Shown here: piece by piece, positions 11,350-20,804 of the stretch
How positions within the stretch are numbered: position 1 is the first letter of the stretch
Layout of the letters: the number at the start of each line of letters is the position of its first letter
Assembly (NCBI GenBank): GCA_000969725.1
Contig: JXSR01S047297.1
DNA length: 26,730 nt
Direction: 5' to 3' (one strand)
From: Ophiothrix spiculata
Lineage: Eukaryota; Echinodermata; Ophiuroidea; Amphilepidida; Ophiotrichidae
Notes under the pieces: generated by a model
Database searches by the model: none
What the model saw: only the letters and a program-made list of their open reading frames with translations
Told to the model about the DNA's origin: nothing
Program-made: the position numbers and the translations under genes

Positions 11350-11753
11350 CAAAGAATTTATAAAGAAGAACCGATACTCTCCACCATTTTGATTTCACCG
11401 CCGTGTTAATCCTATGGGACGGCAGCCATCTTGGATTGTCGCTCATGGCGGCTGAGTTATTGTACATCCAGCATTTTATGGCTCCGAGTGCCTAACTGCG
11501 AGAGTCTTCGCAACGGATTAGCAGGAAAATTGGTGTACTTTGTTCAGAGCAAGTCGCAAAACACGCTACTTGAAACGCAGACACGGTTTGCACGTGAAAC
11601 AAAATGCACACACTGTATATGCGTCAAGTAAAGATTTATGCGATCTGCTTGGATATCGGGCCAAACTCCGAATACATCCGGAGGTACAATAACCCTGCTC
11701 CATGAGCGACACAAGATGGCGGAGAAAACTGGTTCTCCTATAAAAATTCCTTA
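11350..11753. mobile_element. Inverted-repeat element with 8-bp target duplication GTACACAC
   Basis: Perfect direct repeats GTACACAC lie at 11342-11349 and 11754-11761. The arms AAAGAATTTATAAAGAAGAA and (inverse) AAGGAATTTTTATAGGAGAA continue through CTCTCC[A/G]CCAT. Inside them a second inverted pair, GCCATCTTGGATTGTCGCTC and its mirror GAGCGACACAAGATGGC, is nested. The 8-bp duplication fits hAT or P type. It is the same family as 25726-26334. Confidence 0.85.
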
Positions 11754-11761
11754 GTACACAC

Positions 11762-12133
11762 GCATTGAAGACAATTGCATCAGTGCTTACGTTATGCATT
11801 CAAGATATATGTCTACAAACGAAAGGTATTGGGTATACACATGTGAATAAAAGTTATGATAATTCAGATTTTTATGAGACCTAATAGTACACATTTTTAG
11901 GTCTAAAAATATCTGAAAAACAATTTGAGAGCTTGTCTCTGAATACATTATGGTCACATGTTATAAATAAATACAGAATTCACTATAGTCACTATCTTGT
12001 TCTTTCATTATGATAAAAAGTTATCAATTAAAACTGTATGAGAAAATAAATTTAACCCATATCAATCATATTACTCTATCGTGTATGTCGCAATCAAAAC
12101 AAGGACTAAAATAAAATAAGCATGATAGACAGT
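11762..12133. other. No gene recognised
   Basis: AT-rich spacer between two inverted-repeat elements. No supported feature. Confidence 0.45.
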
Positions 12134-12411
12134 TAGAGGAGCATGGTAAACTTTTTTGAAACTTTCAAGATTTTGGTACCAAATATTTCTCCTCCCCCCC
12201 TAATCCATGTGACATTTTGCTCTTACATGTTTTGTTTTAGAAATTTAAGTGAAAATGTGACTAATTATGGTATTAAATTTACACAGCAAAGTATACACAG
12301 ATCTGCAAAACAAATTTGCTAATAAAACCAATTTGGAATTGGAGCTTTTTTATTGGTAATCGTTCATATGAAACTGGAAACTGAATTTGAAAAAGAAGAC
12401 CATGCTCCTTT
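12134..12411. mobile_element. MITE with GGAGCATGGT ends (family also at 2341)
   Basis: Ends AGAGGAGCATGGT and ACCATGCTCCTTT form an inverted repeat. In reverse complement the body matches the segment at 2341-2665: TTTCATATGAA, TACCATAATTAG, TTTCACATGG and TGGTACCAAAATCT type stretches are shared. It contains the nearest minus-strand AATAAA (12349-12354) after the COG4 stop. Confidence 0.75.
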
Positions 12412-12732
12412 CAGTTATACAGCAGTATTTGTCAGTATCAGCTGCTTACAATTATAGGGACTGTTGAGATAGGTAAGCACCTTTTATCACAATGGATTTC
12501 ATAAATAGATAATAACTCGCATGGTGTGTTGTCACCAATTGCTGATGGCTTGATGAGTGAATGTGACTACACTTGAACAATTATATGTGTTTCCACGATA
12601 CACAAACAAAGTTGGTCCAATTATTATTGTCCAATTCACTAGGCCTTTCAAGCCTCGTGTATTATCAAAATTAATCCACGTGCATAAATTTTGTCCAATT
12701 ACACATACTGACGTCACAACATTGCATCTTTG
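12412..12732. other. No gene recognised
   Basis: Contains repeated TTGTCCAATTA / GTCCAATTCAC words and one TGACGTCA (12709-12716). The minus frame at 12532-12717 is unsupported. Confidence 0.45.
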
Positions 12733-12902
12733 AGGCTGCGATCACAAAGAAGTATACGGTATTCGCTATACGCTCCCAGGGGGAGGCACTCGTAATTTGA
12801 ACTGAAAGGGATTATTCTCATCACTAAACACATGAGTGCCTCCCCAGGACCATATAGCGAATATCGTATACCAATATGTATACTTCTATGTGATTGCAGC
12901 CT
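12733..12902. mobile_element. MITE with AGGCTGCRATCACA ends
   Basis: Inverted arms AGGCTGCGATCACAAAGAAG and (inverse) AGGCTGCAATCACATAGAAG, continuing through TATTCGCTATA and GGGAGGCACTC, cover about 60 bp each. Length is 170 bp, so nearly the whole element is a hairpin. Confidence 0.85.
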
Positions 12903-12938
12903 AACAGCCCTTTGCACAATCTTTTCTGTCAGGCCTAT

Positions 12939-13251
12939 AGATTTACAGGGGAGATACTTGAATTTACATACCGGCTTATGAAATGGCCTTGTCAGTCATG
13001 GGAGCTCAAATTGGGGGTATTCGGGTCCACACGGCTGCCGCCAAAATCAACTCCAAGTGTTGAGATTTGGCTGCACATAGAGATAAAACTGCGCAAATAA
13101 TATTTTACACAAATGATCCGCCAACCTGCATGCAAAGCGTGTTTGTGTGTACTTTAGATATCCGTACATTATGACAATACAATGCATCACCGAGAGAAAC
13201 CTTAAGGCGGAATACAAATGGCGGTGAGTCTAGTGTCTCCCCTGTAAATCT
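12939..13251. mobile_element. MITE with AGATTTACAGGGGAGA ends
   Basis: The left end AGATTTACAGGGGAGATACT and the right end, the inverse of AGATTTACAGGGGAGACACT, form an 18-20 bp inverted repeat with one or two mismatches. Length is 313 bp. The target duplication is not obvious. It is downstream of COG4, on the 3' side. Confidence 0.78.
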
Positions 13252-13460
13252 TCGGTCTCAGTTCCACACCATGCAAATAGATGCAACAGGCCTTTTACAC
13301 AGACTAGAATTAATGTTTGAAGGAAACTTAATTTGACACATGCGTACATGAATAAAAATATCGTCATTCATCTGTCGTAGAACCATCCTTCATGAAAATT
13401 GAAAAATCCCTAATGAGAAGTGCATTCAACCTTTTTTTTTGAAACAATCATATTTGACAC

Positions 13461-13589
13461 TATAGGCAAAATAAAAATTTATCGGACAATTTAAACAAAA
13501 ATTCATGGTAGGGTTGCATTCAAAAACAATGAGGCCCTGTACTCTGGATTTTTGTTTACACTGTCCAATAAATTATTGTTTGGCCTATA
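13461..13589. mobile_element. 129-bp MITE with ~44-bp inverted repeats
   Basis: The left arm TATAGGCAAAATAAAAATTT and the right arm (inverse of TATAGGCCAAACAATAATTT) stay similar for about 44 bp, through AAACAAAAAT. Between the arms are only about 40 bp. It lies about 100 bp past the COG4 stop, so it is probably transcribed in the 3' UTR, where it would fold. Confidence 0.82.
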
Positions 13590-13694
13590 CATATACATAC
13601 AATGACTTGGTCATGTCACAGAGCACACTACATAAATAACACCGACATCTTGGCATGTATTGCAAGGGAAGCCCATCGCTGGTCCGTAGGCTCG

Positions 13695-13737
13695 CTATAA
13701 CTTTAATCTCTTGATGTCTTCTGTCCTGAAATCTATC
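13695..13737 (-). CDS. COG4: COG4 terminal exon and stop codon
   Basis: 43-nt coding part of the last exon, after acceptor ACTTACAG. The first base completes the split arginine codon. Thirteen codons follow (IDFRTEDIKRLKL) and then TAG at 13697-13695. The human protein ends IDFRSEDIKRLRL, so the C-terminus is intact and of standard length. It was found by searching the minus strand for this conserved tail 2.3 kb beyond the previous exon, and the phase fits. The 3' UTR would run to lower coordinates and would include the inverted-repeat element at 13461-13589. Confidence 0.96.
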
Positions 13738-13825
13738 CTGTAAGTTGAAATATAAAGATATGCATGCAAGTTTAGGATAAATAATGAACAAAATATCTGG
13801 ACTAAATTTTATAATTCAGGGCTAA

Positions 13826-14000
13826 AAATTCAGCGAGAATCCATTCTTGCAGAGATTCCCCTTAGAAGATTTTGAGAGAATCCAATAGATTCTCGTAAAG
13901 TGAGCAGAATACGCTGTATATGAATGTAAAAGAATCACAAGATTCTTGCAAAGATTCTCCCTTGGTAGATTTACGAGAATCCAATAAGATTCTCTCAGTA
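13826..14000. repeat. Two-copy direct repeat rich in AGATTCT
   Basis: A block of about 65 bp, GAATCCATTCTTGCAGAGAT ... GAGAATCCAATAGATTCTC, recurs about 90 bp later as GATTCTTGCAAAGATTCTCC ... GAGAATCCAATAAGATTCTC. It lies within the last COG4 intron. Confidence 0.7.
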
Positions 14001-14159
14001 ATTCTACCTCTGTAATTACACAAATTCATCTAATGTTGGTTCATATCCTGTTTCGTTTGGTGTTTTACACTTTTCTACTTGAGTGATAAAAAAATTTATA
14101 TTTTGAATTGTTATCGTTTTACAAATTAAATTCATTTTAAGATTTTGTCATGTTGCTCA

Positions 14160-14522
14160 CCCTGAAAAAAATTGAGTTCAATTCTAGTACACATTCCTGA
14201 GGTGCAAATTTGGAATACAAATTCGAGTACAATTTAAGTACAATTCGAGTACAAAAATCGAGTACAATTCTAGTACACATTCCTGAGGTGCAAATTTGGA
14301 ATACAAATTCGAGTACAATTTAAGTACAATTCGAGTACAAAAATCGAGTACAATTCTAGTACACATTCCTGAGGTGCAAATTTGGAACACAAATTCGAGT
14401 ACAATTTAAGTACAATTCGAGTACAATTTGTACTCGAATTGTACTTAAATTGTACTTGAATTTGTGTTCCAAATTTGCACCTCAGGAATGTGTACTAGAA
14501 TTGTACTCGATTTTTTCCAGGG
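14160..14522. mobile_element. Foldback element with tandemly repeated left arm
   Basis: It begins CCCTGAAAAAAATTGAG and ends with the near inverse (CTCGATTTTTTCCAGGG). The left arm carries an 86-bp unit starting ATTCTAGTACACATTCC at 14181, 14267 and 14353. The right arm carries one inverted copy, and the palindrome centre is near 14425. The two innermost arms would form a near-perfect hairpin of about 90 bp. The long minus-strand frame at 14184-14390 is the 86-bp unit read in successive frames, not a gene. It lies in the last COG4 intron. Confidence 0.9.
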
Positions 14523-16015
14523 CACACTTATCGATACATCCCCTTGTCGCGAGAAAAGATGAAAACATATCTAGGGCAGCAACAAAACAATGAGAGTGTA
14601 AAACCAGCATTAGCCTAAACAACAATCCTGGGCTATGTACTAAAATTGCAAGCACTGAAAGGGATACAAGTTAGACTGGTAAAAGAGATGAATGCATGAC
14701 AAAACAATTTTGTATAACTTGGATGCTTTTTCTATTTCATAGAATATAGACGTATCCCCTTACCACAATAAATTTAGTATATTCATATTCACTGGACGAT
14801 AAAAGTAAAAGTTTTAAAAAAGATTTGGTGGCATTTCATTAGGTGGGTATGCTAAAAAGGTGGTGTTGTTACATTTTTTCGTGGGTTCTCGAACTTAATT
14901 TGATGTAAATTCACAATTCCTAAACCTATTGACTTGTTTAATGTCTCATTTGAAAGCTTACACTTTCTGCTATCTGTGGCAGTGATTTGGCTTTCATGGA
15001 TTACATAATTTAAGAGAGACAATGGTTTGAACTTGGCAGTACAAGGGTGGTGGTGCCTAAGGATGCGGTGCCTACGGATGCGGTAGATACCCAAATTGAG
15101 ACAATATCGCCATTTTGGAAGGTTTGACACTGCTGGAACATTCACAAATGGATTCTGTGACCTCAAATACATACAGATAGTTACCAACATGGCTGAAATT
15201 TGGTATATAATTACAGTAATTGGCAAATTTATCATTTTAGACCTTCCTCAGATCCCCTCCCCCCTCAAATCAGTTTTTTGGGCAGAACTTACTCATTTTT
15301 TGTCCGATTTTGACAAATTTGGTGTCAAAATGTTCAGGGGATCAAGCTGCATCAAATAAAAGTTAAGACAGAATGATTTGAAATGTGCCATTTTCTCCCC
15401 TTGTATAGCCCGCCTCTAATTAATTGAAGGTCATTAACACCAAGACCCTAAGTGGTCTGTTTCAAGTTTAATGCATCACAGTAACTAATAAAGTGTTTAA
15501 AACACATCCTGAAAAAATGAACTGTTTACCATTAATCATTCCAATTTATGACTTGTTTTAGTAAAAACGGGCAATTTTGAGTAAAACACATTTGAAAATT
15601 ACAGTTTGCATTGCTGTCTATGGAGTAATTAACCTTAATTAGTCCATTATGCCAAAACAAAAGTGATATTTGGCTAAAAAGTTACTTGAATTGACAGAGA
15701 TCAATAATATCAACATCATATCAAACAATTGTTTTGTTTGACCATTTTGACCATGTAACACATTTTTGACCCACCTCATGAAAGGCCACCATTTATGTTT
15801 TATACCATCAGGTAGATTATTACTTATTTGGGTGGATGGCACATTGTGAAACACAGAAAATGAATTGTTGCATCAATAGTAAGTCAATGGTAACGCTTTC
15901 CAACTCCCAATCAATTAATTTCTATGCTGAAAGCAATTCTAGCTCTGAATAAATGAATCAACTTAAACTAATAGACATAAACTCCAAAGCACATTATGCA
16001 TTGTAGTCGTCTTAC
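14523..16015. other. Remainder of the last COG4 intron
   Basis: No element with clean ends found. Contains a 16-bp two-copy repeat GGTGCCTAAGGATGC / GGTGCCTACGGATGC at 15053-15086 and a 127-codon minus frame (14852-15235) with no family features. Confidence 0.5.
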
Positions 16016-16107
16016 CTCAATGAAAGTACTTGTCTGACCTCTGTTGGGGTCAACCTCCATGTCAAAGGTCCTGAGTTGGGGCCCCAATAGTCTAGGATTT
16101 CTACTAC
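16016..16107 (-). CDS. COG4: COG4 exon 7 of window ([18 protein letters not shown])
   Basis: 92-nt exon: 30 codons plus two bases of a split arginine codon. The acceptor is TTCCAG and the donor GTAAGA. It encodes [20 protein letters not shown] followed by EVRQVLSL, nearly identical to human [19 protein letters not shown] and EVRQVLAL. The glutamate of EVRQ corresponds to human Glu764, the partner of Arg729. The exon is too short to appear as a long open frame and was found by following the gene from the previous exon. Confidence 0.98.
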
Positions 16108-16140
16108 CTGGAATGGCAATAACATAATGTGAATAAAACA

Positions 16141-16510
16141 GTAATTAACTTCTTGAATACAGTCATATCTACTCTTTCTTGATTCTGGATATTTACTTTT
16201 CCAAACTCTTGATACATTCTTTTTAAATTTGTGATGCTCATTCTTACTAGATTCTTGAAACTTAACTCTTTTCAGATTCTTAAATAGAACTTTTTCAATA
16301 TCATTGCTACCTAATCTTAAGATTGTTGAGCTCTTTTTGAGTTTGCATTACATATCTGAAAATCTAATCCTTATAGATTTATGATATTAACCCTTCCTAT
16401 ATTTTAGATTCTCATTCTTTCTACCTATTTTTTTCTTGATTCTTGATACTTTCTAATTCTAGATTCCTGATATCCATTTTTTCTAGGTTCTTGATTCCCT
16501 TTTTACTGGA
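16141..16510 (-). repeat. Degenerate ~24-bp minisatellite (TTCTTGATACTTACTCTTTC-like)
   Basis: Pyrimidine-rich + strand tract made of imperfect units resembling GATTCTTGATACTTACTCTT. On the COG4 (minus) strand the units read like AAGAGTAAGTATCAAGAATC, that is, exon end plus donor. About 15 units can be traced but most are badly decayed. The tract lies between the acceptor of exon 16016-16107 and a ~900-bp unrelated segment that separates it from the units at 17455-17517. Confidence 0.6.
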
Positions 16511-16645
16511 ATCTTAAGGATGATCGCGGTGATAAGTTCCTACCTACTGATTTTGAATTTTTTTTCTCAGTTAATAGATTATAATCTAAACTTACAAAAT
16601 TCATCAAAAAAATGGGGGTCACTGACCATGTAAGCTTGTTATGAC

Positions 16646-16845
16646 TAGTGTCTGACCGATCTGATCGGATGGATTGGAATCGGGCCAATTTTAAGTTTAT
16701 CAGATCGGAATCGAAATTACGACAAATCTATATTCTACCGATCTAACAAACTGATTCAACGAACCTTAGGAAAAGTACCCAAAGTCAAATTAATTGAATT
16801 TTTTAGTACCATTCCAGACTTATCAGAACCAACAAGCAGACACTA
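16646..16845. mobile_element. Possible hAT-type fragment (TAGTGTCTG ends)
   Basis: It starts TAGTGTCTGACCGATCTGAT and ends CAGACACTA 200 bp later, with repeated GATCGGAATCG in between. The 8-bp flanks do not match, so it is old or truncated. Confidence 0.45.
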
Positions 16846-17450
16846 TTACATATATTTGCCTAGAATTAACTCTGACAATCGCATGATACGTAAATGATTG
16901 ATGGATTCACATATGTGTTAATGTCGGCAATTTATCGTATTCACTTAGAGAATCAGAATCGGTAGATTTGAAACTAACTAAGAAGATTGTTCAAATACAA
17001 TATTTTCCTTTTATTGGACGAAAACTTGAAAACTCTGAAACGTCTTACAACAGTTTATGACCCCATATTTTTTCCTCGATTTGGTATTTGCTTGACATTT
17101 ACAAATGACCAGCAAAAATTTAATATATCATAATATAATAATAATCATAGCAAATATTTGAAAAATCAGGAGTTTGTGGTATTATATATATAGGAAAACA
17201 CACTTTAAAGTTTCTCCACTGAAGGTCCTTTAGGTCCACAGCACTTGTTGCTATATTTTGCAATAATTTTTATGTTGTTTGGCGCTTACCGGGAAGCCAA
17301 TGCGTCATTAACAAGTGAGCGCATTGCTGTTTGCATGTAAGACACAAATCTTACACTAAGATGCCACACGCTTTCTTAAATCACTGACCAACAACCAGTT
17401 CATGAACGGGTTCTATAACACTGCTATTTCATTGTCTTTAATGCCCCTTC
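16846..17450. other. Intron sequence without recognised features
   Basis: Part of the ~900-bp segment that separates the two parts of the 24-bp repeat in this COG4 intron. No exon signal. Confidence 0.45.
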
Positions 17451-17454
17451 ATAA

Positions 17455-17517
17455 ATTCTTAATACCTACTCCTTCCTGATTCTCACTTTGTATTCTGTCT
17501 AGAGTCACGATACTTAC
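17455..17517 (-). repeat. 24-bp repeat around the donor of COG4 exon 17518-17646
   Basis: Three consecutive units on the + strand, of the form ATTCTTAATACCTACTCCTTCC / ATTCTCACTTTG... / AGTCACGATACTTACTCTTT. The last one contains the real donor (CTTAC on +). The same motif recurs at 16141-16510 in the same intron. Confidence 0.6.
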
Positions 17518-17646
17518 TCTTTCTAGATTTAGAATGGTGGCCATTTGTGTTAGCCTAGCAAACTTGTCTCTTATAGTCCACTGTGTTACTGACGTCAAAT
17601 AACCAACTAGCGATCTCAATTCTTTGTCAAATTGTAGTCCACCTAA
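17518..17646 (-). CDS. COG4: COG4 exon 6 of window ([10 protein letters not shown] block)
   Basis: 129-nt exon, 43 codons, phase 0 at both ends, acceptor TTTTTTCAG, donor GTAAGTATC. It encodes [23 protein letters not shown] and [10 protein letters not shown]. These are almost identical to human COG4 and are the best-conserved part of the protein. The arginine of FARL corresponds, by my count, to human Arg729. That residue is mutated in the COG4 congenital disorder of glycosylation, and in the human structure it pairs with Glu764, which is present in the next exon here. The exon end and donor sit within a degenerate 24-bp repeat. Confidence 0.98.
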
Positions 17647-17649
17647 CTG

Positions 17650-18397
17650 AAAAAAGTAAGAATAGAAACAAATTAAGTTAAGTTCTCTGATTGTCAAGTG
17701 ATCCCAAACTGACCTGTACATAACCTAAATTTCAGAATGCAAAATTTCTTAGTTAGATATTATCAGCTAATTTTAAACATATTTGACGACTTTACAATAT
17801 CACATACGAATGTTTTTGACAAAAATCGAATTGCATTGCACAAACCCAGATTGTTGCATCAGAATTTTTAAGTATTTGCTCTATCACATAGTGACATATC
17901 CATGTGAAATATTTATCATTTTGAAGTGAAGTGCTATCCTGCCCATTCCACATATTGATGTATTTGCACAAACATTTCCCGTACAGATGTATTCAGATGT
18001 ATTCACAGGATGTTCTCTTGGGCGAAATAAGGATATCCTCATTTACACATGTATTCGCATTGTATTGCCAGTAACTAATTACAATTTCATGACCATTTAT
18101 CATTTCACATACTGATGTATTCAGTTTTAATCGATTTACACTACTGAAAGATAAAATATTAACTTCACAACTATTAAAACACAAATTATGGAATACACAT
18201 ATTCTTAAATCCTTTTTTTTCCCCAAAGCTGTTTTTCTTGAAATGCATATTTTACGGATACATCAGTATGCGATATGGCTGACAAAGTGTATGCATTTAA
18301 GCAAAAAGATGTCTTGGTGTGGTGTATGATTCTAATCCTGCAAAATCTAAGGTACTTGTCATAAACAAGACATGCAAGACTTAATTAATACCTTTGG
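17650..18397. other. COG4 intron, nothing supported
   Basis: GATGTATTCA words recur (near 17955, 17985, 17997, 18113) but without a regular period. The minus frame at 17993-18226 has no family features. Confidence 0.45.
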
Positions 18398-18607
18398 CCC
18401 ATATTCACAAAGAGGGAATAACTTTATTCCAGATTAATTTTTTATTTCTTCCATTAGTGACATCATACAAACAAACAAAAATAAAGTTATTCAAAGGACT
18501 AGTTATTCCAGGACCAGGCTTTATAAACTCCAACTTAGTTCAGGACTGTCAACTATCTCTATTCCAAGAATGACAAATCCAGGAATAACTTAGATGAATA
18601 TGGACCA
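18398..18607. mobile_element. Small inverted-repeat element (GGCCCATATTCA)
   Basis: Ends TTTGGCCCATATTCA and TGAATATGGACCATA form a short inverted repeat, and both arms continue with an AATAACTT / AAGTTATTCC core. There are internal repeats of TTATTCCAG. No clear target duplication was seen. It lies in the COG4 intron between exons 18816-18917 and 17518-17646. Confidence 0.6.
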
Positions 18608-18636
18608 TACTGTCAATAGAAATTCCAGTGTCCTTG

Positions 18637-18778
18637 GTCAATCTGAATATCAACCCAACGTCCCTGATACTTACTCCATTAAATACAGATTTGATTACTA
18701 ATTTTTCTAGGTGTGTTGTGACTTCATTAGTAAGGAGTCCTTCTATGGTATACCCCTTGATCTTTCAAATGTCAATTG
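18637..18778 (-). repeat. Partial tandem copy of COG4 exon 18816-18917 with intact donor
   Basis: A segment starting GTCAATCTGAATATCAACCC at 18637 repeats at 18778, period 141 bp. The copy contains the last ~75 nt of the exon (18675-18753) followed by the same GTAAGTATCAGGG donor. Read in the exon frame it is open and gives EGLLTNEVTTHLEKL, then KSVFNG, against EKAVLKSVFNR in the true exon. There is no convincing acceptor. The nearest AG (CCATAG) would shift the frame into an early stop, and reading through from the true exon meets TGA first. Confidence 0.88.
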
Positions 18779-18815
18779 TCAATCTGAATATCAACCCAAC
18801 ATCCCTGATACTTAC

Positions 18816-18917
18816 TCTATTGAATACAGACTTGAGTACTGCTTTTTCTAGTTGTGTTGTGACTTCATTGGTTAAGAGTCCTACTAAGGCATCATAATTA
18901 CTGGAAGTGAGGGTTTC
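18816..18917 (-). CDS. COG4: COG4 exon 5 of window (LEKAVLKSVFNR)
   Basis: 102-nt exon, 34 codons, phase 0 at both ends, acceptor TTTTTTCAG, donor GTAAGTATC. It encodes ETLTSSNYDALVGLLTNEVT and ends with LEKAVLKSVFNR. The human counterparts are SLSPVIYDSLTGLMTSLV and LEKVVLKSTFNR. About 140 bp further into the intron lies a second copy of the last ~75 nt of the exon with an intact donor and an open frame (18675-18753). Confidence 0.95.
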
Positions 18918-18978
18918 CTGAAAAAAATATTTGATTCATTTAGTTTAAACAAATGTTAAAGGTATATTCAGAGTCTGG

Positions 18979-19333
18979 TTAAAGGTGCAATTCATGATTT
19001 TGATGTGGCCTCTTTTCAAGCTAAATAAAAAGTAGAGTGCAATATAAGTATATACTGAAAATTTCACTTGATTCCGACAGTTAGTTTTCAAGATACAAGC
19101 TTTTCAGCATTTTGAAAATCCCCATAGGCTCCTGTGTTGTAATTACTGTCGGGGCCCCGACAATAATTAGAAAATGACACATTTTCTCATTTTTCTCAAA
19201 AATGCAAGCACATATGAAAGAATGGTTTGGGGATCGTAACATATACCAGTTGAGGATTCTTATAAGCTAAAAAACTCAAGTTTGATAGAGGTGACCTTGA
19301 GGGTGAAAAGTGGATCATGAATTGCCCCTTTAA
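18979..19333. mobile_element. TTAA-flanked inverted-repeat element
   Basis: The left end is TTAA-AGGTGCAATTCATGAT and the right end is ATCATGAATTGCCCCT-TTAA, a 16-bp inverted repeat with one mismatch between TTAA duplications. This is the target choice of piggyBac and Kolobok type elements. There is no coding capacity. A perfect 14-bp palindrome GTCGGGGCCCCGAC lies near the middle (19148-19161). Confidence 0.85.
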
Positions 19334-19586
19334 TGTATTCAATATTTTCAAAATGATATCAAAATTAGAGGTTTGAAAGTAACAGGCTCAGTTGCTCAAA
19401 TACAAGGAAAATGTATTGGACAATGTCAGTATCGCAATATCAATCCCACTTTCAAGAAAACAGCCTTTAATAGCTTTTAATGTTGATTAACTAAATTCTT
19501 TTATACTGGAATATACATGTATACAAATATCACAGATTTTTTACATTTCGGATACTTCAAAGCTACAAAGTAACATTAGCTTATGC

Positions 19587-20275
19587 CAGTGGTGGGCAAC
19601 CTACGGCCCGCATGCGGCCTGCGAGCTTTTTCGTGCGGCCCGCCAAGCCCAAAAAGGAAAAACAAATAATGTGTAAAATTGTAAAAAATTACCTGTAAGT
19701 AAAAATTCATATTGCGAATGGAATAAACTTGTCATCTTCTTAATATAATCCCATAAAATTTGGGTGTATTTTTTTACATACACAATTCATTAGCTTGAGC
19801 TTCGTATTTTCGAAAACGTTATGATAATAATTATTATTATTTACTTATTTAATCACGGTAAAACAAGTTCAATTGGTCTTTCTTCTGGAGATTAAATTTT
19901 AACATTTTGCAAAAAAAAAGTGTGTATTTGGAAAATTGTATTAGAAAACTTTTTGAGTTTAAAAGAGGCACATTTCTCAAAGTATTTTGGTGCAAATTTC
20001 GATTGATGCACCGTTTAAAATGAGGAGAGAGACTGCAGGTAAAAGGTTTTATTTAAACGTCAAAATGGGGGGGGGGGGGTGGGGGGGGCAGAGAGTATAA
20101 AATGATATCGATCCCACTATTGAAGTGCCCTCCACCGTACTAAACCTAGGAGTAAAATAACTAAACCGAGTATTCCATAGGTCTCAAAGAGCTCTTTTAG
20201 AACTTTTAATGCGGCCCGCGAAAAATATCAAAAGTCTTTTTTGGCCCGCGGTAGTAAAAAGGTTGCCCACCACTG
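19587..20275. mobile_element. Non-autonomous hAT-type element, complete (689 bp)
   Basis: The ends are CAGTGGTGGGCAACCTACGG and its near inverse ending GGTTGCCCACCACTG, with sub-terminal GCGGCCCGCG blocks near both ends. The flanks are perfect 8-bp target duplications GCTTATGC at 19579-19586 and 20276-20283, as expected for hAT. It has no transposase frame. It contains a run of 13 G, one T and 8 G at 20067-20088. Confidence 0.93.
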
Positions 20276-20678
20276 GCTTATGCAGTAATTTTTATCTTTT
20301 CTATAATAAATGGCAGGTTTAAAGTGACTTGTGCACAACTTTTCCACTTTTTCTACTTCAACACTTTATATCTCAAAAATACTAGTTCTCAGAACCAGGA
20401 GATCCCCTGGTTTGACATTTTACAACTTGACCTCATGACCTTTTACTTGGTATGTGACCTTTGACCTCATTATATGAAGGTTACCAGAGGAGGGTGGTCG
20501 TGGCAACTGTTACAGGTTGCCGGACGGTATACGGTATCGTAGCCGATCCCCGGTGACGTCATGTCATATACCGCCTCTGGCGTGAAGCCGTTGGGATTCG
20601 TGGAAAATACTACTTCCGGGATGATCACTAAAATTATTTTCGTAATCGGTAAACAAATATGATAACATATATAAAAAG

Positions 20679-20700
20679 TGGGGTTCACGCGTGAACCCCA
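20679..20700. repeat. 22-bp perfect palindrome
   Basis: Two mirror halves of TGGGGTTCACG meet at a central CGCG. It lies inside the 429-bp insert between weak A+T stretches. It could be an internal inverted repeat of the element. Confidence 0.8.
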
Positions 20701-20804
20701 GCGGATTTGGAATGACATAATTATGTTGATTACTATAAGAACACTTTTGTATTTTTTTGAGGTAAGGTAAAAATATGATCTGTGGAATTTTTTTCTTCAA
20801 TACG

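Noticed and set aside
13585..13791. 68-codon minus frame starting MFIIYPKLAC across the COG4 terminal exon
   Set aside because: It is in a different frame from the COG4 exon, which is supported by phase, acceptor and conserved C-terminus.
14184..14390. 68-codon minus frame with repeated CTRIVL / LYSN pieces
   Set aside because: It is the 86-bp unit of the foldback element read successively in different frames. 86 is not a multiple of three.
14852..15235. 127-codon minus frame in the last COG4 intron
   Set aside because: No family features or splice context, and it lies within a proven intron. AT-rich chance frame.
18745..18755. CCATAG as an acceptor for the copied exon end
   Set aside because: No pyrimidine tract precedes it, and joining here shifts the frame into an early stop.
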